Below are positions 61,323 to 64,000 of a stretch of 64,000 nucleotides of DNA, piece by piece. Source of the DNA: Nannocystis punicea (GTDB lineage Bacteria > Myxococcota_A > Polyangia > Nannocystales > Nannocystaceae); assembly GCF_026965555.1 (NCBI RefSeq), contig NZ_CP114040.1:5766001-5830000 (forward strand), in the 5' to 3' direction. The position numbers and the translations under genes were made by a program. Under the pieces are notes generated by a model, which was not told the DNA's origin, ran no database searches, and saw only the letters and a program-made list of their open reading frames with translations. Numbering within the stretch: the stretch's first letter is position 1; the number at the start of each line of letters is the position of its first letter.

Positions 61323-61420
61323 CCTGTCCTTTCGGGCATGCCCGTTCGAACCTGTCCCGAACGACCTGCACGATCGCACCTGTCCTTACCGACCTGCCCT
61401 CATCACCATGCCCCTGCGCT
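61323..61420. repeat. 14-bp repeat array H (7 units), containing a start codon
   Basis: The array begins at the first base after the cysH stop: CCTGTCCTTTCGGG, CATGCCCGTTCGAA, CCTGTCCCGAACGA, and so on, ending with CATGCCCCTGCGCT. The ATG of that last unit (61408) is the start codon of the next gene, so the whole space between the two genes is repeat. Confidence 0.92.
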
Positions 61421-62304
61421 TCGTCCACTGCTCCGACATCCACCTGCTCGAGCTGGCGGGCACCACCCCGCAGCGGTTCTTCAACAAGCGGCTGACCGGC
61501 GGCGTCAACCTCCTGCTCAACCGCAGCCGCAAGTACGACGGCGGCATGTTCCAGAAGATCGTCGCCGCGGCCCACGCGCACGAGGCCCAGCGGCTGGTGA
61601 TCACCGGCGACCTGACCAACCTCGCGCTCGAGTCCGAGTTCGAGCACGTCAAGCGCCACCTGGAGGCGGCGGGCATGCCGGTCACCGTCATCCCGGGCAA
61701 CCACGACGCCTACACCCGCGGCTCGGCGCGCGCGCACCGGTTCGAGCACTACATGTCCGCGTTCATGGACGGCGAGCGCGAGCCGGGCAGCGACTACCCG
61801 TTCGTCCAGCGGCTCGGCGACGTCGCCCTCGTCGGCCTGTCGACCGCGATCCCGTCGCTCCCGCTCTACGCCGTCGGCCGCGTCGGCGACGAGCAGCTGG
61901 CCCGCCTCGGCCGGTTCTTGGCCCGGCTCGGCGCCGAGGGCCTGTCGCGGGTGGTCCTCATCCATCACCCGGTGGTGCGCGGCGTGGCCAAGCCGCGCCA
62001 CGACCTGCTCGACCTCGACGCCTTCGGGCGGGTGATCGCCGAGCACGGCGCGGAGCTCATCCTCCACGGCCACGAGCACCGGCGCCTCGAGGGCGCGCTG
62101 CCCGGCCCGGGCGGGGTCCAGGTCCCGGTCCACGGCGTCGGCTCCGGCACGTATCTGTCACAAAAGCCAGGTCGTCACGGCGCCTACGCCCTGTACACCG
62201 TTCGACCCGGCGGCGTGACGCGCACCTACCACCGCTGGGACGGCCGCGGCTTCGTCGCGGACGAGGCGGAGCCGCCGGTCCTCGCCGGAACCGGCTCGCA
62301 CTGA
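61408..62304 (+). CDS. Cytoplasmic metallophosphoesterase
   Basis: A 298-residue calcineurin-like phosphoesterase with all metal motifs: HCSDIHLLE (D-x-H), ITGDLTN, GNHDAY, LIHHPV and LHGHEHRR. There is no signal peptide. The family includes cyclic-nucleotide phosphodiesterases (CpdA-like) and related enzymes; CpdA-type is a possibility but the substrate cannot be read from sequence. The start codon lies in the last unit of array H, and no ribosome binding site is visible in the C-rich DNA before it, so translation may depend on coupling or an unusual initiation. A degenerate 14-bp unit at 62154 codes LSQKPG. Confidence 0.85.
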   Translation: MPLRFVHCSDIHLLELAGTTPQRFFNKRLTGGVNLLLNRSRKYDGGMFQKIVAAAHAHEAQRLVITGDLTNLALESEFEHVKRHLEAAGMPVTVIPGNHDAYTRGSARAHRFEHYMSAFMDGEREPGSDYPFVQRLGDVALVGLSTAIPSLPLYAVGRVGDEQLARLGRFLARLGAEGLSRVVLIHHPVVRGVAKPRHDLLDLDAFGRVIAEHGAELILHGHEHRRLEGALPGPGGVQVPVHGVGSGTYLSQKPGRHGAYALYTVRPGGVTRTYHRWDGRGFVADEAEPPVLAGTGSH

Positions 62305-62332
62305 CCGCGAACATCGTCTACATTCCCGGGCC

Positions 62333-64000
62333 ATGTCCACCTTGCTCGAACACGGCCGCACCCACGACTGCGGCAGCTTGCGCGCCGCCGACGTCGGCGC
62401 CACCGTGGTCCTCTTCGGATGGGTCCACCGCCGCCGCGACCTCGGCGCCCGGATCTTCGTCCAGCTCCGTGATCGCTTCGGCGTCACCCAGGTCGTGTTC
62501 GGCAAGGACCTCGACGCCGACGCCTACGAGGCCGCCACCGGCCTGCGCGGCGAGTTCTGCGTCGCCGTCAAGGGCGCCGTGATCGCCCGCGGCGACAACG
62601 CCAACGCCGCCATGGCCACCGGCGAGATCGAGGTCAACGCCACCGAGCTGCAGGTCTTCTCGCCGGCCGACATCCTGCCCTTCAACGTCGCCGACGACGA
62701 CAAGCTCGACGCCAGCGAGGCCCTGCGGCTCAAGCACCGCTACCTCGACCTGCGCCGGCCCAGCCTGCAGAAGAACTTCGTCGTCCGCTCGCGCCTGGCC
62801 ACGCTCACCCGCATCACCCTCGCCGAGCAGGGCTTCCTCGAGCTCGAGACGCCCTACATGGTGAAGTACACCCCGGGCGGCGCGCGCAACTTCCTCGTGC
62901 CCAGCCGGCTCAACCCCGGGATGTTCTACGCCCTGGCCGAGTCGCCGCAGATCTTCAAGCAGCTGTTCATGGTCGCGGGCATGGACAAGTACTTCCAGAT
63001 CTGCCGCTGCTTCCGCGACGAGGACCTGCGCAACGATCGCCAGCCCGAGTTCACCCAGATCGACGTGGAGATCAGCTTCGCCACGCCCGAGCGGGTGTTC
63101 GCCCCGATCGAGCGCCTGATGCGGCGCGCCTGGAGCGAGATCCTCGGCGTCACCCTGCCCGACCCGTTCCCGCGCATGACCTGGGCCGAGGCGATGGGCC
63201 GCTACGGCAGCGACAAGCCCGACCTCCGCTTCGGCCTCGAGTTCGTCGACATCACCGACCCGGCCCACCGCTCGGGCGCCAAGATCTTCGAGTCGGCCAA
63301 GCTGGTGAAGGCGATCGTGGTGCCCGCGGCCCACGCCGAGCCGCTGTCGCGCGGCCGCATCGACAAGCTGACCGAGCTGGTCAAAAAGCGCGAGTCGGGC
63401 GGCGCCAAGGGCCTCGCGTGGGCCAAGGTGCAGGAGGGCGGCTCGTGGAGCTCGCCGCTCACCAAGTTCATCACGCCCGAGTTCCAGGCCGAGATCAGCG
63501 CCCGCGCCGGCGCCGAGACGGGCAGCGTGATCCTCATCGTCGCCGACGAGCCGCACACCGTCCACGCCGCGCTCAACGCCCTGCGGCTCGAGCTGCGCGA
63601 CAGCCTCGACCTCGTCAAGCACTCGGCCTCCGACCCGTGGCGGTTCCTCTGGGTCACCGACTTCCCGCTGTTCGAGAAGAGCGAGCGCGGCTACGTCAGC
63701 GCCCACCACCCGTTCACCTCGCCGCGCCTCGACCAGCTCCCGCTGCTCGACTCGGACCCGAGCCAGGTGCTCGCGCAGGCCTACGACCTCGTGCTCAACG
63801 GCAACGAGGTCGGCGGCGGCTCGATCCGTATCCACCAGTCGGACGTGCAGGCCAAGATCTTCCAGGCGCTCGGCCTGTCCGAGGCGCAGATCCAGCAGAA
63901 GTTCGGCTTCCTGCTCGACGCCTTCCGCTACGGCCCGCCGCCCCACGGCGGCATCGCCCTCGGCCTCGACCGCCTCAGCATGTTGATGTGCGGCGCCCAG
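62333..64000 (+). CDS. aspS: Aspartyl-tRNA synthetase, 3' end beyond the window
   Basis: The first 556 residues of a bacterial class II AspRS, cut by the window edge. The order is an OB-fold anticodon-binding domain (LFGWVHRRRDLG), the motif 2 region (FRDEDLRNDRQPEFTQ), the bacterial GAD insertion domain, and motif 3 (GGIALGLDRL). Only about 30-40 residues should be missing. Leu37 in RRDLG corresponds to a position where many non-discriminating AspRS have His, which hints at a discriminating enzyme, but one residue is weak evidence. The ATG at 62333 starts within a weak 14-bp-repeat match (CATGTCCACCTTGC). No repeat units occur further inside the gene. Confidence 0.95.
   Translation, partial: MSTLLEHGRTHDCGSLRAADVGATVVLFGWVHRRRDLGARIFVQLRDRFGVTQVVFGKDLDADAYEAATGLRGEFCVAVKGAVIARGDNANAAMATGEIEVNATELQVFSPADILPFNVADDDKLDASEALRLKHRYLDLRRPSLQKNFVVRSRLATLTRITLAEQGFLELETPYMVKYTPGGARNFLVPSRLNPGMFYALAESPQIFKQLFMVAGMDKYFQICRCFRDEDLRNDRQPEFTQIDVEISFATPERVFAPIERLMRRAWSEILGVTLPDPFPRMTWAEAMGRYGSDKPDLRFGLEFVDITDPAHRSGAKIFESAKLVKAIVVPAAHAEPLSRGRIDKLTELVKKRESGGAKGLAWAKVQEGGSWSSPLTKFITPEFQAEISARAGAETGSVILIVADEPHTVHAALNALRLELRDSLDLVKHSASDPWRFLWVTDFPLFEKSERGYVSAHHPFTSPRLDQLPLLDSDPSQVLAQAYDLVLNGNEVGGGSIRIHQSDVQAKIFQALGLSEAQIQQKFGFLLDAFRYGPPPHGGIALGLDRLSMLMCGAQ

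Noticed and set aside
19366..61420. Similarity of GGACATGTCC pairs to the p53 response element (RRRCWWGYYY half-sites)
   Set aside because: The match is formal only; p53 does not exist in bacteria and the 4-base spacing in long tandem arrays is not a p53 site feature.

Overview
The window is very GC-rich, gene-dense DNA that looks like a myxobacterium (phylum Myxococcota), most plausibly of the Nannocystaceae (Nannocystis, Plesiocystis, Enhygromyxa). The reasons are many lipoproteins with Ser/Thr/Gly/Asp-rich linkers, several proteins with a Cys-containing, hydrophobic, Arg-tailed C-terminus of the MYXO-CTERM kind, Cys-rich CGDG...CDDG repeats, an ADYC-domain lipoprotein, a Ser/Thr kinase with a TPR-like sensor region, and FG-GAP/VCBS surface proteins. 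The assignment rests on gene families only. No rRNA, tRNA or CRISPR array was found.

Layout. 1-10 kb: a frameshifted tyrosine-recombinase remnant, a DUF4013-like membrane protein, a MYXO-CTERM protein, a serine hydrolase, a zinc-ribbon protein and three lipoproteins. 10-19 kb: a membrane metallophosphoesterase, a large Ser/Thr kinase, an ADYC lipoprotein, an AMP-forming acyl-CoA ligase and a Cys-rich lipoprotein. 19-26 kb: an epimerase-SRPBCC fusion, a fatty-acid hydroxylase-family protein, and bifunctional aspartokinase/homoserine dehydrogenase overlapping a radical SAM gene. 26-32 kb: three tandem paralogous MYXO-CTERM proteins and a metzincin-like protein whose zinc motif has Gln in place of the first His. 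32-40 kb: a PAS histidine kinase, a DprE2-like / RpiB / DprE1-like group, an FMN reductase, and a translationally coupled three-gene operon resembling HxsD-HxsD-HxsB (His-Xaa-Ser radical SAM system). 40-49 kb: Cys-rich lipoproteins, an OFA-type transporter, RlmKL and a SpoIID-domain protein. 49-58 kb: a duplicated two-gene cassette (giant FG-GAP lipoprotein plus HELVH lipoprotein). 58-64 kb: a lipoprotein, a Bax-inhibitor-1 family protein, a carbohydrate-binding-like lipoprotein, APS reductase (CysH), a phosphoesterase and most of AspRS.

The outstanding signal is a repeat family I do not recognise. A 10-bp palindrome close to GGACATGTCC is followed by 4 variable bases, giving a strict 14-bp period. 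There are ten multi-unit arrays (about 3-10 units), mostly directly after genes, and about 35 isolated one- to five-unit copies, most of them inside coding sequences. Array DNA supplies the start codon of one gene and the stop codons or C-terminal residues of several others. Copies inside the duplicated FG-GAP genes lie at corresponding positions in both paralogues. The family is absent from about 1-7.2 kb, 10.1-16.4 kb and the aspS coding region.

The genes read as a mix of housekeeping (aspS, rlmKL, cysH, thrA-type), envelope and surface decoration (lipoproteins, MYXO-CTERM proteins, possible decaprenyl-phospho-arabinose synthesis) and peptide modification (radical SAM enzymes). Starts were chosen by visible ribosome binding sites, lipoprotein signal peptides or overlap with the previous stop, and are less certain where noted.
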